A stretch of DNA of 64,000 bases, taken from assembly GCF_000737705.1 (NCBI RefSeq), contig NZ_JPRH01000003.1:62001-126000 (forward strand). The letters are read 5' to 3'. This DNA is from Chryseobacterium soli. Lineage in GTDB: Bacteria > Bacteroidota > Bacteroidia > Flavobacteriales > Weeksellaceae. Position numbers and translations under genes: made by a program. Position 1 is the stretch's first letter. Every line of letters begins with the position of its first letter. The notes beneath the pieces are model-generated. The model was not told the DNA's origin. It worked only from the letters and a program-made list of their open reading frames with translations, and did not search any database. Positions 8,891 through 17,880 of this stretch are shown in pieces.

Positions 8891-8911
8891 ATCATTAATG
8901 AAGGAGCAATA

Positions 8912-9874
8912 TTAATTCTTTCTGAAAATTCTTTTTAATTTTTCTAAAAAACCGGCTTTAGATTCAGTATTTTGTCTTGTCCCGGCAGGATATGGAGAAG
9001 CCATTGCTTCTGGTTTTTCAGTGGGTCTGATGTCGTTGTCAGAGTTTTTTTTCTGTTCTTCCGGATTGGTGATATTTTCGTTTTGGGAAGGATCTGTTTC
9101 CGCCAGATGTTGAGCTGCTGGGCTATCTTTGATATGAACCCTGTTGGGTTCTTCTATTTCATGTCCCGTCAGCCTTTCATAATGCATTTTAGCTTTATTG
9201 AAAACCTCAATTTCTTCTTCTGGTCTGTCGTCTACATGAGACATTTCCGGGATAAGTCCGCTGCTTAATTTTACAGAATCACATTCAAAGTCATTCATAA
9301 TTCCCTGGTGAATTCTTATGGCAATCTCAATTTCACCCACATTTTCAAAATGTTGGGCGAATTGAAGCATGTCGTCTCCGATTTCATACTTCTCAAGGAT
9401 ATTACCGATAGAACTGCTGATTTTAGCTTTGGCCGAAGCAAGATTGGCAATGGCTTTTTCTTCTCCGCTTTTAGTCTTCAGCAGATCTATAAATTCCTGG
9501 ATACGTCCTCTTATTTCCGGATTAAGTTTGTATTCCTTAATATGTCCCAGATCCGTAAGGTAGATACCCTGGCTCATTGCCTCATCAGAAAGAACATGGA
9601 TGTAGCTGCTCATGATAAATGATAAATGCACAAGAAGATTTGAAAATTTTCTTAATGAATCTGTGTCAATTGAAGACTGTTCTAATGCTTTATACAGCTT
9701 TAATCCTTCCAGAAATTCAGTCTGATATTGAGGAGGTAAGAAGCTTTCGTCCTTAATCTCGACCTCTTTACCATTTAAAATTTCAGCAAGAAAGTAATGA
9801 ACCCTCGGGTGTTCAGAGTTTTTCAAAACTTCTTTTAATTCTTCAAATTTGTTTTCACGGATGAGTTCTATCAT
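8912..9874 (-). CDS. Helical cytosolic protein, unknown function
   Basis: 320 residues from the ATG at 9872-9874 (MIELIRENKFEELKEVLKNS). An upstream ATG at 9916 would add MMKFVSSKHFTSKK and cannot be excluded. The start resembles a helical repeat unit (ENKFEELKEVLKNSEHPRVHYFLAEIL). Residues about 225-300 are low-complexity and polar (HIKDSPAAQHLAETDPSQNENITNPEEQKKNSDNDIRPTEK split over that span), and the last 20 residues are basic (FLEKLKRIFRKN). No signal peptide or TM segment. No recognised domain. It lies 22 bp before the permease gene on the same strand. Confidence 0.7.
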   Translation of the reverse strand: MIELIRENKFEELKEVLKNSEHPRVHYFLAEILNGKEVEIKDESFLPPQYQTEFLEGLKLYKALEQSSIDTDSLRKFSNLLVHLSFIMSSYIHVLSDEAMSQGIYLTDLGHIKEYKLNPEIRGRIQEFIDLLKTKSGEEKAIANLASAKAKISSSIGNILEKYEIGDDMLQFAQHFENVGEIEIAIRIHQGIMNDFECDSVKLSSGLIPEMSHVDDRPEEEIEVFNKAKMHYERLTGHEIEEPNRVHIKDSPAAQHLAETDPSQNENITNPEEQKKNSDNDIRPTEKPEAMASPYPAGTRQNTESKAGFLEKLKRIFRKN

Positions 9875-9961
9875 TTTTTTTGATGTAAAGTGCTTCGAAG
9901 ATACAAATTTCATCAATAGATAAAAATGCTCCGAGACGAGACGGGAAAAAATAATTATGTT

Positions 9962-10714
9962 TTAAAATCTGTACCCCAAAGACAATCCGCTTCTGAAACC
10001 TGCCCATGGTCCGTCAATCTTTATTCTGGCACCGTTTGCATTGGTTTCTACGGTATAATCGACAAATGGAATATCCATTTTTTCAATTTCCTGCTTAAGC
10101 TGTGCCTGCATTTCAGGAGTCAGGACATAATCGCTGGTCATGGTAAAATCACCCTTTCCGCTGCCATAATGGGCACCTGCAATCCAAAAATCCAAGACTA
10201 AGTTTTGGCTTCTGGTAAGGAAAAACTGGACTCCTACCATAAGTCCGCCACTGTTTCCATTCGTGCTTCCTGTTCCTTTAAGCGGAATCTGGTAAGTAGC
10301 AGCATTTACTGCTGTATAATCATAATAGAAATCAAAAGTATTGGAAGACACTTTGGAATACCGGTAATAAGGAGCAAAATAAAATCCTTTTCCGTACCCT
10401 TTTCCAATGTAGAAGCGGGGTTCTATGGTGAAGTTGGTGGCTTTTATCCTAAGGTTCTGGAACTTTTTTTCATCTTCATCATTCAAAAATGCATTGATGA
10501 AGGGTACTTTTCCTTCCGTCATGGTTCCAAATCCTACATTCACTGAAAACCATTGATTAATGGCTCTTTCATACGACAGATTGATATTTCTGAAGGCATA
10601 GGCTGTAACATTCGTTTTAATGATATTCATTCTTTCCGAAGGAACAGCAGCTGTTTCCTGTGCTTCTACTGCTGAAAACAGAAAACAGGGAATTAAAATG
10701 AGGTATTTTTTCAT
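9962..10714 (-). CDS. Outer-membrane beta-barrel protein, DUF3575-like
   Basis: 250 residues from the ATG at 10712-10714, giving MKKYLILIPCFLFSAVEAQ, a clean signal peptide. A start at 10744 would place ten residues before it and is rejected. The mature part begins NIIKTNVTAYAFRNINLSYERAINQWFSVNVG, alternating strands typical of DUF3575 / OmpA-like small barrels. It ends with aromatic residues (GLSLGYRF), the classical outer-membrane insertion signature. Expected location: outer membrane. No known ligand. It is divergent from the large receptor-like gene at 10904 with about 190 bp between starts. Confidence 0.75.
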   Translation of the reverse strand: MKKYLILIPCFLFSAVEAQETAAVPSERMNIIKTNVTAYAFRNINLSYERAINQWFSVNVGFGTMTEGKVPFINAFLNDEDEKKFQNLRIKATNFTIEPRFYIGKGYGKGFYFAPYYRYSKVSSNTFDFYYDYTAVNAATYQIPLKGTGSTNGNSGGLMVGVQFFLTRSQNLVLDFWIAGAHYGSGKGDFTMTSDYVLTPEMQAQLKQEIEKMDIPFVDYTVETNANGARIKIDGPWAGFRSGLSLGYRF

Positions 10715-10903
10715 GATCGTATATTTTAGTGGTTGGTGTTTCAAAAAATAAGCAAAAAACGGGCAAAAATTAATTAAAACACACTAATCGGTGAAAAATT
10801 AACTATTACTTATCAATTATTGAAATTTAGAATATGCTCCGTTTGGAATACATGTAATAAATACCGCATATTAGCGGTCTTATAGATGATATTCCTTTTT
10901 TAT

Positions 10904-12991
10904 ATGAAAAAAACTATAGGTGCTGTACTTTTTGTTTGCTGCGTTTTTGTATACGCTCAGGAAAATGTAAAAAAAGACACCATTAACCCATTGAAAACGA
11001 AGGAGATTCAGGAGGTAATCTTAAAATCACAACGTAAAAAACAGTTTGCTGATAAATCAGTATATACTTTTGATAAAGAAGCGCTTGAGAAAGCAAGATA
11101 TGCAAAAGATTTACTTGAAACCTTGCCGGAGTTGCAATTGGATCCGATTTCAAATAGCATTACCAGTACAAAAGGAGGAACTTCTTTATTTCTGATCAAC
11201 GGAATTGAAGCTACCGATCTGCAGATTCGGAGTGTAGCGCCCAGTGAAGTGGTGAAAGTGGAGTATTATGATATTCCGCCGGCAAGATGGGCTTCAAGAG
11301 CCGATACAGTAGTCAATATTATTACCAGATCAACAGAGACGGGATATGTTTTTGGAGCTGATGTAAGCTCTGCTTTAACTACGGGTTTTGTTAATGCTTC
11401 TGCCTATGCAAATTTTACGAAAGGAAAGAATAATTTTGGATTGGAATATTCCCTTAACCTCAGAGATTACGACAATAGAAAAGCTCAAAGTATTTATGAC
11501 TATAATCTGAATGGTGAACATTACCGTTCGGATGAAAACCGTACCGATCATTTTGGGTATACGTTTCAGAATGTTGCGCTGCGTTATACTCGATTAGTAC
11601 CCGATAATTATGCTTTTCAGGCAAAACTGAATATGGATATTTTCAGCAGGTTTTCTAAGGGAACAGGGCAGAGTATTTTTGAAAAAGATGATGTCAGTGA
11701 AGAACACGCGATGTTTAAAAACAATGCTTCAGACTACGTTATCCCGAAATTAGATTTGTATTACTCAAAAAAGATAGGTAAAAAAGATGAAGTAAGCCTT
11801 AATGTTGTAGGTTCCCATTATACCACCAATACTACTGAATTTGCAAAAGAATGGATTGTTCCTTCAGGAATTTCGGTATATGATAATGATATGATCCTTA
11901 ATACGAAACAGACCGATTTTGTAGGGGAGTTAGCTCATACCCATGATTTTAAAGATGGGAAATTATCTTCCGGGTATCGTATTTCAAATACTTCTATTTC
12001 CAATGACCTGAATAACCTTGCAGGCTACTCTGAATACAGCGTTAACTACCTGGAGCAATATTTTTATATGGAATATTCGGGAAAGGTCAATACATTCAGC
12101 TATCGTGTCGGGGCAGGGGTTACCAATATTCATAATAAAAGTGCAGCCAATACTTTTGACGAATGGTCTTTCACTCCGAAACTTATTTTAGGGTACCAGC
12201 TGAAAAATAACCAGAGCCTTCGTTTAACCAGCAGTTTTAGTCCTACGAGTCCGTGGAGCAGCGCATTGAGCAGCAATGTGGTGCAGATGGCTCCTAATAT
12301 TGTACAAAAAGGAAATCCTTTCCTGAAGTCACAGCAAACTTTCGCAAATAATCTTATTTATTCTTTTAATAATAAACATTTCGACTTTAATGCGAATTTA
12401 TTTTACCGATATACCAATAGAATTATCAACCAATATTATGTGGTAGACGATACATTCGGAGGATATGCTCTTACGTATGAGAACGAGAAAAATGCCCAGC
12501 GGTATGGATTACAGCTTTCGGGATCCTATAAACCTTTCGGAAGCAGTCTCCTGGTCATAAAAGCTGTTCTTACACCGGCATCTGAAACCGTAAAAACCAG
12601 TACGGGAGCATTGATTAAAAATGATTATCTCGCCAATAATTTTGTGGTGTCCTCAGAATATAAATCTTTCAGCATTCAGTATCAGCTTAATATTCCTGTC
12701 TATACGCTGAGTGGAGCTTTTTTGAATACCAATGAAAATCAAAACCATATTTTCGCAAGGTATAAACTGAAAAGCTGGTCTTTTACGACCGGGATGTACT
12801 GGATGGGAATGCCTTCTCAATATAAAACCAAAAGTCTTCCGGAAAGTTTAGTCAACTATAATGTGGATACAAAGATCATGAATAACAAATCGATGTTTGT
12901 GTTAGGACTGAGTTATGATTTCTCCAAAGGAAAGAAAACGGAGCTTCAGAGAAAGCTGAATAATGATACGGCACCTGCAGCAACTTTTTAA
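10904..12991 (+). CDS. Outer-membrane beta-barrel receptor-like protein (TonB-dependent-like)
   Basis: 695 residues from the ATG at 10904 (MKKTIGAVLFVCCVFVYAQ, signal peptide); an ATG at 10886 adds six residues before it. Residues about 30-130 form a plug-like domain (EVILKSQRKKQFADKSVYTF..., FLINGIEATDLQIRSVAPSEVVKVEYYD, VVNIITR). The rest is an extended barrel with alternating aromatic strands. It lacks the N-terminal carboxypeptidase-like domain of SusC proteins and fits the Bacteroidota outer-membrane beta-barrel family (PF14905-type). No SusD, lipoprotein or TonB gene is adjacent, so the substrate is unknown. The C-terminus (KLNNDTAPAATF) continues past the last strand. Confidence 0.8.
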   Translation: MKKTIGAVLFVCCVFVYAQENVKKDTINPLKTKEIQEVILKSQRKKQFADKSVYTFDKEALEKARYAKDLLETLPELQLDPISNSITSTKGGTSLFLINGIEATDLQIRSVAPSEVVKVEYYDIPPARWASRADTVVNIITRSTETGYVFGADVSSALTTGFVNASAYANFTKGKNNFGLEYSLNLRDYDNRKAQSIYDYNLNGEHYRSDENRTDHFGYTFQNVALRYTRLVPDNYAFQAKLNMDIFSRFSKGTGQSIFEKDDVSEEHAMFKNNASDYVIPKLDLYYSKKIGKKDEVSLNVVGSHYTTNTTEFAKEWIVPSGISVYDNDMILNTKQTDFVGELAHTHDFKDGKLSSGYRISNTSISNDLNNLAGYSEYSVNYLEQYFYMEYSGKVNTFSYRVGAGVTNIHNKSAANTFDEWSFTPKLILGYQLKNNQSLRLTSSFSPTSPWSSALSSNVVQMAPNIVQKGNPFLKSQQTFANNLIYSFNNKHFDFNANLFYRYTNRIINQYYVVDDTFGGYALTYENEKNAQRYGLQLSGSYKPFGSSLLVIKAVLTPASETVKTSTGALIKNDYLANNFVVSSEYKSFSIQYQLNIPVYTLSGAFLNTNENQNHIFARYKLKSWSFTTGMYWMGMPSQYKTKSLPESLVNYNVDTKIMNNKSMFVLGLSYDFSKGKKTELQRKLNNDTAPAATF

Positions 12992-13065
12992 TAGAGTTTA
13001 ATTTTAAAAAAATCTGCACAATCTGTATTATCAGCGAGAATATAAATCTAAAGAATAATCACAAC

Positions 13066-13103
13066 AATAAATCCGCCCTGAAACAAGACGGATTTATTTT
13101 TTA
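13066..13103. terminator. Bidirectional terminator
   Basis: AATAAATCCG (13066-13075) pairs perfectly with CGGATTTATT (13089-13098) over 13 nt, followed by TTTTTATA on the plus strand. It separates the receptor-like gene and the convergent T9SS protein. Confidence 0.85.
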
Positions 13104-13116
13104 TATAATCAAAAAA

Positions 13117-14115
13117 TTACTTTTTGATAAATTTTGTATTTTTCCTGGGTTCAGCATTTTTTCCGGTGACTTCTATAAAGTAAGAAGCAGAAGGAAGGTC
13201 TGAAATCTGAATTTGCCCGGATTTTATAGCAGATGTTTTAATCAGTTTTCCATCAAGACTATAAATGTTGGCTGTTGAATAGTTTTCTGTATCACCTTTA
13301 AATCCGATAAAATCCTGTGCAGGGTTAGGATAAACGGTGAAAGTTTCTTTTTTTGCTGTATTTCCAATTGCTAAAGAGCTTTGACCTATCATCTGTGCAC
13401 CGTTTGTAGTTTGATTGATTCCGGCAAGCTGAACAACGATAATAGCCTGTGTTGAGCTTAACAGAGGAAATTTGTGCGTGCTATCATAATAAGAGTACGA
13501 TGTATTGGTAACGCTTCCTATAGGTAAGAAAAAGCTTGTATCATTGGGAAGATAAAGGTTGAAAGATTGAACACTTTTAATTCTAAGGACATTTGTAAAC
13601 GTTGTAGAACCTAAGAGCAGGGTTCCGGAAGCATCTGCGGTAACGGTAATCGTTCCTTTGCATAGTCCGCTGGCAGCAGATGAGGTGAAGGTACCTTGCG
13701 CCTGATCTGTCTCAGTATAGTTGAGTGCCGCAGGATAGCTGATGAAAGTTCCATTATTAACAGACAGGTTAATCGTTGCATCTGGTGTTATCAATCCTGT
13801 TATTTCAAGTTTTGTAGGGGAAGATTTATATAAAACCGTATTTCCGGAAGCCGTCATTTTAAGGGTTGAACCCGGAAATGTAGTTATTTCTGATGAAGAA
13901 GGAGCCGTATAGGTAGTAGGAGAGGCAGCTCCCTGAGTCAGGCCGCCGTTAGCAAAAGTTGGGCTTCCTGGTGAAATCGTGTTATCAACGGTTCCATTGA
14001 CATTGTAATAATTGACAACATCACCAACAACAGGATCATTAAAAGCTTTAGTAATGACCGTTTGTGCAGTGCAAAGGCCGAAAGATCCCAGCAGAATGAG
14101 TAGACTTGTTTTCAT
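13117..14115 (-). CDS. Secreted protein with T9SS type A sorting domain
   Basis: 332 residues. Signal peptide 1-17 (MKTSLLILLGSFGLCTAQ). The C-terminal ~75 residues are a type IX secretion sorting domain: VYPNPAQDFIGFKG, ANIYSLDGKLIKTS, IQISDLPSASYFIEVTGK, ending in lysines. So the protein crosses the outer membrane through the Por/T9SS machinery and is probably cell-surface or released. The central ~240 residues (SSSEITTFPGSTLKM, repeated Thr/Ser-rich strands) look like a beta-rich adhesin-like or unknown domain; no catalytic motif is visible. It is monocistronic, with a shared terminator. Confidence 0.85.
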   Translation of the reverse strand: MKTSLLILLGSFGLCTAQTVITKAFNDPVVGDVVNYYNVNGTVDNTISPGSPTFANGGLTQGAASPTTYTAPSSSEITTFPGSTLKMTASGNTVLYKSSPTKLEITGLITPDATINLSVNNGTFISYPAALNYTETDQAQGTFTSSAASGLCKGTITVTADASGTLLLGSTTFTNVLRIKSVQSFNLYLPNDTSFFLPIGSVTNTSYSYYDSTHKFPLLSSTQAIIVVQLAGINQTTNGAQMIGQSSLAIGNTAKKETFTVYPNPAQDFIGFKGDTENYSTANIYSLDGKLIKTSAIKSGQIQISDLPSASYFIEVTGKNAEPRKNTKFIKK

Positions 14116-14194
14116 GGTTTATTTTTTATCAAATATAGATAAAAATAGGCATGTAATTGTGTGTAACTTATTTTTAATGAAATATTTACATAAA

Positions 14195-14223
14195 ATAACC
14201 ACCCATTAAAATTGAGTGGTTAT
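14195..14223 (-). terminator. Terminator after ribB
   Basis: ATAACCAC (14195-14202) pairs with GTGGTTAT (14216-14223). On the minus strand the hairpin is followed by TTTTATG, 26 bp after the ribB stop. Confidence 0.75.
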
Positions 14224-14248
14224 CCTGTGCGTTATATTTCTAATAGTA

Positions 14249-14896
14249 TTAGTTGCTGATGATCATCGTGCGGTAGGCATGAATGTCTTCAATAGTTACT
14301 ACACTCATTCCTTTTCTGGTGGCAAAATCTACAATTTCCGGGAGCCTTGCCATAGAACCGTCTTCATTGGTTAATTCGCACAATACGGCATCGTCTCCCA
14401 GATTGGCTAATTTTACAAGATCTACACTGCCTTCCGTATGGCCGCGTCTTTCAAAAACACCATCTTTTCTGGCGATTAAAGGAAAAACATGGCCGGGACT
14501 TGCGATCTGTTCGGCGATAGCATTCTCTGCAATGGCGGTTCTGATCGTCGTAACACGGTCTTTGGCTGAAACCCCGGAAGAAACTCCTTCTTTAGCTTCA
14601 ATAGAAATAGTGAATGCAGTTTGATTTTTAGAGTTATTGGTTTCCACCATGGGACGAAGATTCAAGCGCTTACTTTTCTCTTCAGAAATGCACAGGCAGA
14701 CAATCCCGCTGCATTCGCGGATCAAAAGGGCCATGTCCTGCTCTGTAATGGTGGAGGCTGGAAAGATGATATCGCCTTCGTTTTCGCGGTTTTCATCATC
14801 TACCAATAGAATTCCTTTGCCTTGTTGTAATGTAAGAAGTGCATTTTCTACACGTTCTCTGGACGTAAGTCCGAATTTTTCTAGTAATTTTTCCAT
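14249..14896 (-). CDS. ribB: 3,4-dihydroxy-2-butanone 4-phosphate synthase
   Basis: 215 residues, the length of a stand-alone RibB without the GTP cyclohydrolase II (RibA) domain. Acidic active-site loop [10 protein letters not shown] (33-42), SGVSAKDR, and [15 protein letters not shown] containing the conserved His. It converts ribulose 5-phosphate to formate and 3,4-dihydroxy-2-butanone 4-phosphate, a riboflavin precursor, in the cytoplasm. An FMN riboswitch lies about 95 nt upstream in the leader, so expression falls when FMN is plentiful. It is a single-gene transcription unit here, with its own terminator. Confidence 0.95.
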   Translation of the reverse strand: MEKLLEKFGLTSRERVENALLTLQQGKGILLVDDENRENEGDIIFPASTITEQDMALLIRECSGIVCLCISEEKSKRLNLRPMVETNNSKNQTAFTISIEAKEGVSSGVSAKDRVTTIRTAIAENAIAEQIASPGHVFPLIARKDGVFERRGHTEGSVDLVKLANLGDDAVLCELTNEDGSMARLPEIVDFATRKGMSVVTIEDIHAYRTMIISN

Positions 14897-14915
14897 GTTA
14901 TTTTACTGTTAAAAG

Positions 14916-14990
14916 TTAAAATACACTTCGGTCCATGGAAATGAAATACAGACCAATAAGTCCATAAGATAGCCTTATTGATTGTTTCAT
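14916..14990 (-). other. ribB leader between riboswitch and start: hairpin and 24-codon ORF
   Basis: On the minus strand an ATG at 14988-14990 opens 24 codons (MKQSIRLSYGLIGLYFISMD, then RSVF) ending in TAA, 20 bp before ribB. The same stretch contains a perfect 7-bp hairpin, CAATAAG (14954-14960) with CTTATTG (14974-14980). No T run follows the hairpin, so it looks more like part of a translational expression platform than a terminator. Whether the mini-ORF is translated is unknown, and it may be chance. Confidence 0.35.
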
Positions 14991-14991
14991 T

Positions 14992-15115
14992 TTCTTCTCC
15001 CATCCAGACTATAACTGTCGGTTTTGGAATTTCACCAAATCAGTCCTTTCGTTAAAAAGGAGTCGCGGACTGTAACCGCCGGTAAGGAATTGCACCCTGC
15101 CCCGAAGAAAACTTA
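14992..15115 (-). promoter_or_regulatory. FMN riboswitch (RFN element)
   Basis: Read on the minus strand the stretch has the full conserved RFN pattern in order: CTTCGGGGCAGGGTG, AATTCC, ACCGGCGGT, AGTCCGCGA, a variable arm, GATTTGGTGAAATTCC, AAAACCGACAGT, AGTCTGGATGGGAGAAG. The closing stem pairs CTTC near 15105 with GAAG near 14994. Binding of FMN would repress the downstream ribB. It matches the family closely, and the identification does not depend on the gene. Confidence 0.96.
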
Positions 15116-15236
15116 TCTAAGTTTTACTGTATGTTTGTTGAATTGTTTTTTATTTCATTAATGTATATATAACGCACAGACTGCAAATCTCCGAAAGTTT
15201 TTTGAATTGAAAAAAGAATTCTGTAGAATCTGAAAA

Positions 15237-15266
15237 CAAAAAAGCCGCCTGTGTATAGAGAGCGGC
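15237..15266 (-). terminator. Terminator after DUF4272 gene
   Basis: GCCGC (15244-15248) pairs with GCGGC (15262-15266). On the minus strand it is followed by seven T within TTTTTTGTTTTC, about 20 bp after the stop. Confidence 0.75.
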
Positions 15267-15286
15267 CGTATATTGTAAAGAATTGA

Positions 15287-15955
15287 TTACGTATCACACG
15301 ATACATCATCCCATTCCTGATTCATATAAGTAATCAGCCAGTTTAATGCATAATGTCTTTCGTAAACAATTCCGGAATCTACCGTTGTCATTTCCAGGTG
15401 GTTGATGCGGGCATCAACGCAGGCCCAATGATATCTGTAGTACAGATCATTAGCATCCAGTATTTCCGATTTAGAACGGATTTTATAAGATGTATTGATG
15501 AATTCATTGGGATCTTTATCGCCGCCTACAGGATAATTTTCTGCAGGAACATCATTTAAATCACATAATTCATTGGGAAAAGGAAGTGTATCAACAATCT
15601 GTAATGCCCACAATAAAACCCAGATGCATTCGCATTTCCAGGTTTCCTGAAATTTTTTATCTTCTGTAGGATGCTGTAGGAAGTCCTTTTCATTTGGGGT
15701 TGTATATTGCCACAGATTACAGTCTTCCAGATAGCCTATGGCTTCTTCTGCGTCTATGCTGTCAAAAGCGACTAAGTTGGTAATAGCGAGAATGGTAACT
15801 CTGGTGGCGATCTCTTCGGATGTTCTAAGAGTTGTTTCTTGTTCTGTTTCTATGTGGGGAAGGTTAACATTAATTTTTATCCCTTCTTTTTTTAGAATTT
15901 CCTCCGTCTTTTCTTTTCTGGAAAATTCTTCTTTGTTTTTCAAAATATCCTGCAT
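15287..15955 (-). CDS. DUF4272 domain-containing protein
   Basis: 222 residues, cytosolic. The family pattern is clear: RKEKTEEILKKEGIKINVNL (14-33), RTSEEIATRV (44-53), YLEDCNLW, then WKCECIWVLLWALQIVDTLPF and NELCD. DUF4272 proteins have no assigned biochemical role and are often found as single genes, sometimes among polymorphic-toxin immunity candidates. The C-terminus has DLYYRYHWACVDARIN and VYERHYALNWL, also family features. It is a single gene with its own terminator, so context adds nothing. Confidence 0.85.
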   Translation of the reverse strand: MQDILKNKEEFSRKEKTEEILKKEGIKINVNLPHIETEQETTLRTSEEIATRVTILAITNLVAFDSIDAEEAIGYLEDCNLWQYTTPNEKDFLQHPTEDKKFQETWKCECIWVLLWALQIVDTLPFPNELCDLNDVPAENYPVGGDKDPNEFINTSYKIRSKSEILDANDLYYRYHWACVDARINHLEMTTVDSGIVYERHYALNWLITYMNQEWDDVSCDT

Positions 15956-16021
15956 AGTATGGTGTAAATTGATAACTAACTTACAAAAATATTAGTTATA
16001 ATACCACAACGGGGGTATCTG

Positions 16022-16789
16022 TTATTTTTCTACCCATTCCCGAAATTCGCTGGTATTGCTTTGACTTGTTATCAAATGTTTTTCATACCCGGCTATTTTG
16101 ATTGCCAATGAATTTTTAGAATAACGTTCGATCTTTTCTATCCATTTTTTGCTTACGAGCTCGCTTCGGTTGATCCTGAAAAATTCCATAGGATCGAGCT
16201 CCACTTCTATTTCTTTTAGAGTAAAACCAGTCAGCAAATATTTCTTGCCTGTTTTTTCTATGGCAAAAACAACCCCTTCACTGGCTTCAAAAAACAGAAT
16301 ATCTTTTGTCTCAAAAAAATAAATACCTTGATGGGTATTGACTGAAAACCTGGTTTTATATTTTTTTTCTCTGGTATTTCCGATTACCTCATGCAGTTTT
16401 AAAAGAAAATCATGATCTGCAGGACCGTTTTTTCTCAACAGTATAAATTTATCCCACGCTTTCCGGAATCTTTCCAGTGAAAAAGGTTTTAAAAGGTATT
16501 CAATGCCGTTGGTCTCAAAAGCATTCATCCAAAACTGGTCATAGGCGGTGGTGAAAATAATGGGACAGGAAATCTGAACTTCTTTGTAAATATCGAAGGC
16601 ATTTCCATCCAGAAGCTCAATGTCTGAGAAAATTAAATCAATATCATCTGCTGTTCTTAAAAAATCAACAGCTGCCTGTACAGTATCTGTTTCTGCTTCT
16701 ACAGAGACGGTTTCTTTTACTTCTTCCAGGAATCTTTTGAGTTTTTTCTTTGCCGGGATTTCATCTTCGATGATAAGAATTTTAATCAT
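16022..16789 (-). CDS. LytTR-family response regulator
   Basis: 255 residues. Receiver domain 1-120, with the acidic pair IEDE (7-10), phosphoacceptor Asp56 (LIFSDIELLDG), Thr in FTTAYD and Lys in LLKPFS. A LytTR DNA-binding domain covers about 145-255 (SVNTHQGIYFFETKDILFFEA..., FFRINRSELVS, ISRSNTSEFREW-type end). It should bind DNA as a dimer when phosphorylated by the kinase encoded immediately upstream; the two genes overlap by 8 bp. Target genes are not evident; the neighbouring secreted-protein genes are possible but unsupported. Confidence 0.93.
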   Translation of the reverse strand: MIKILIIEDEIPAKKKLKRFLEEVKETVSVEAETDTVQAAVDFLRTADDIDLIFSDIELLDGNAFDIYKEVQISCPIIFTTAYDQFWMNAFETNGIEYLLKPFSLERFRKAWDKFILLRKNGPADHDFLLKLHEVIGNTREKKYKTRFSVNTHQGIYFFETKDILFFEASEGVVFAIEKTGKKYLLTGFTLKEIEVELDPMEFFRINRSELVSKKWIEKIERYSKNSLAIKIAGYEKHLITSQSNTSEFREWVEK

Positions 16790-17816
16790 TTTCTTGGAGT
16801 GGAATTATAGGTAAAATTACGGAAAACTCATTTTCTGAATGAACTATTTTCAGCTGCCGGTTAGCCAGAAGAGCATATTGCTCTTTCAAATTATTCAGTG
16901 CTCTGCCGGAAGTGCTTTTTGTTGTTCTTTTTTCAATGGTATTATTTGAAATGATGATTTCGTTACCGATTTCCATCTGTATGACAACAGGTTTTTTTTC
17001 TGTTCCCAGGTTATGCTGAATTGCATTTTCCAACAGGAGCTGCAACGTGAGCGGAACGATATTTCCTTTTATACCTTTATTTTGAATTTGTAACCGATAG
17101 GCATTCTCGTATTTGTACTGCATCAATCCAAAATATTTTACAGCAAAAGAAAGTTCTTCGTCAATCGGGATCAATTTTTTATCAGAAACCTGAAGTACAT
17201 ATCGGTACATGTCTGCAAATTCGTTAAGGAAATCAGAGGCTTTGTTCTTATCTTCTTCAATTAACTGGTCAAGCACATTGAGGTTATTGAATAAAAAGTG
17301 AGGATTGAGCTGTGCTTTAAGCTGGTTAATTTTAGTTTCAGAAAATGCATGGTTATACAGATCAATCTGCTTTTGTTTTTTCTTGTTTTTTTGATAGTAA
17401 TACCATGACAGGAAGAAACTTCCATAGATAAAAGTGTCCATTATTTCTGACAGAGTGGAAAGAGCAAGCGTTTTTTGATTGAAGTTTCTTTCGAAAGTAT
17501 CAAATGCAAGAGCCAGGAACAATCCTGTTATTTTCATGATCAATACATAGACCAGCATTGAAGTACTGAATATTTTTAAAGCCTCCTTTGTACTGAAAGT
17601 CTCGGATTTCTGCCAATGCTTAATAAAGATATGCATCACAAAAAACAGAATGACAGCACTTAAAAAAGAAGCAACTGCAGCCTCCGGTGTGAAAACATAC
17701 CCATCCAGTTTTTTCCTGACCAGCAGCCTGACCTGTATAGATTGTGCATACCCAAACAGAAATATGAACAGTAAAAATGAGCTGCTTTGTTTGATTTCAT
17801 TCAGAATATTTTTCAT
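16782..17816 (-). CDS. LytS/YehU-type sensor histidine kinase
   Basis: 344 residues. About four N-terminal membrane helices (residues 12-30, 45-66, 83-106, 122-142) form an unclassified sensor. The His_kinase motif QLNPHFLFNNLN (169-180) holds the phosphorylated His173, and an HATPase domain follows (LTLQLLLENAIQHN, then RALNNLKEQYALL). This is the single-domain PF06580 kinase class that partners LytTR regulators. The 8-bp overlap with the regulator gene supports a dedicated pair. No periplasmic loop is large enough to be an obvious ligand domain. Confidence 0.92.
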   Translation of the reverse strand: MKNILNEIKQSSSFLLFIFLFGYAQSIQVRLLVRKKLDGYVFTPEAAVASFLSAVILFFVMHIFIKHWQKSETFSTKEALKIFSTSMLVYVLIMKITGLFLALAFDTFERNFNQKTLALSTLSEIMDTFIYGSFFLSWYYYQKNKKKQKQIDLYNHAFSETKINQLKAQLNPHFLFNNLNVLDQLIEEDKNKASDFLNEFADMYRYVLQVSDKKLIPIDEELSFAVKYFGLMQYKYENAYRLQIQNKGIKGNIVPLTLQLLLENAIQHNLGTEKKPVVIQMEIGNEIIISNNTIEKRTTKSTSGRALNNLKEQYALLANRQLKIVHSENEFSVILPIIPLQEND

Positions 17817-17840
17817 AGAAAATTGTTCGGTGAGTACAAA

Positions 17841-17869
17841 AATAGCCCTATCTGTGATAAAGGGCTATT
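17841..17869 (-). terminator. Terminator after the membrane-anchored 249-aa protein
   Basis: AATAGCCCT (17841-17849) pairs with AGGGCTATT (17861-17869). On the minus strand it runs into TTTTTG, 12 bp after the stop of the upstream gene. Confidence 0.8.
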
Positions 17870-17880
17870 GAGAAGTTCAA

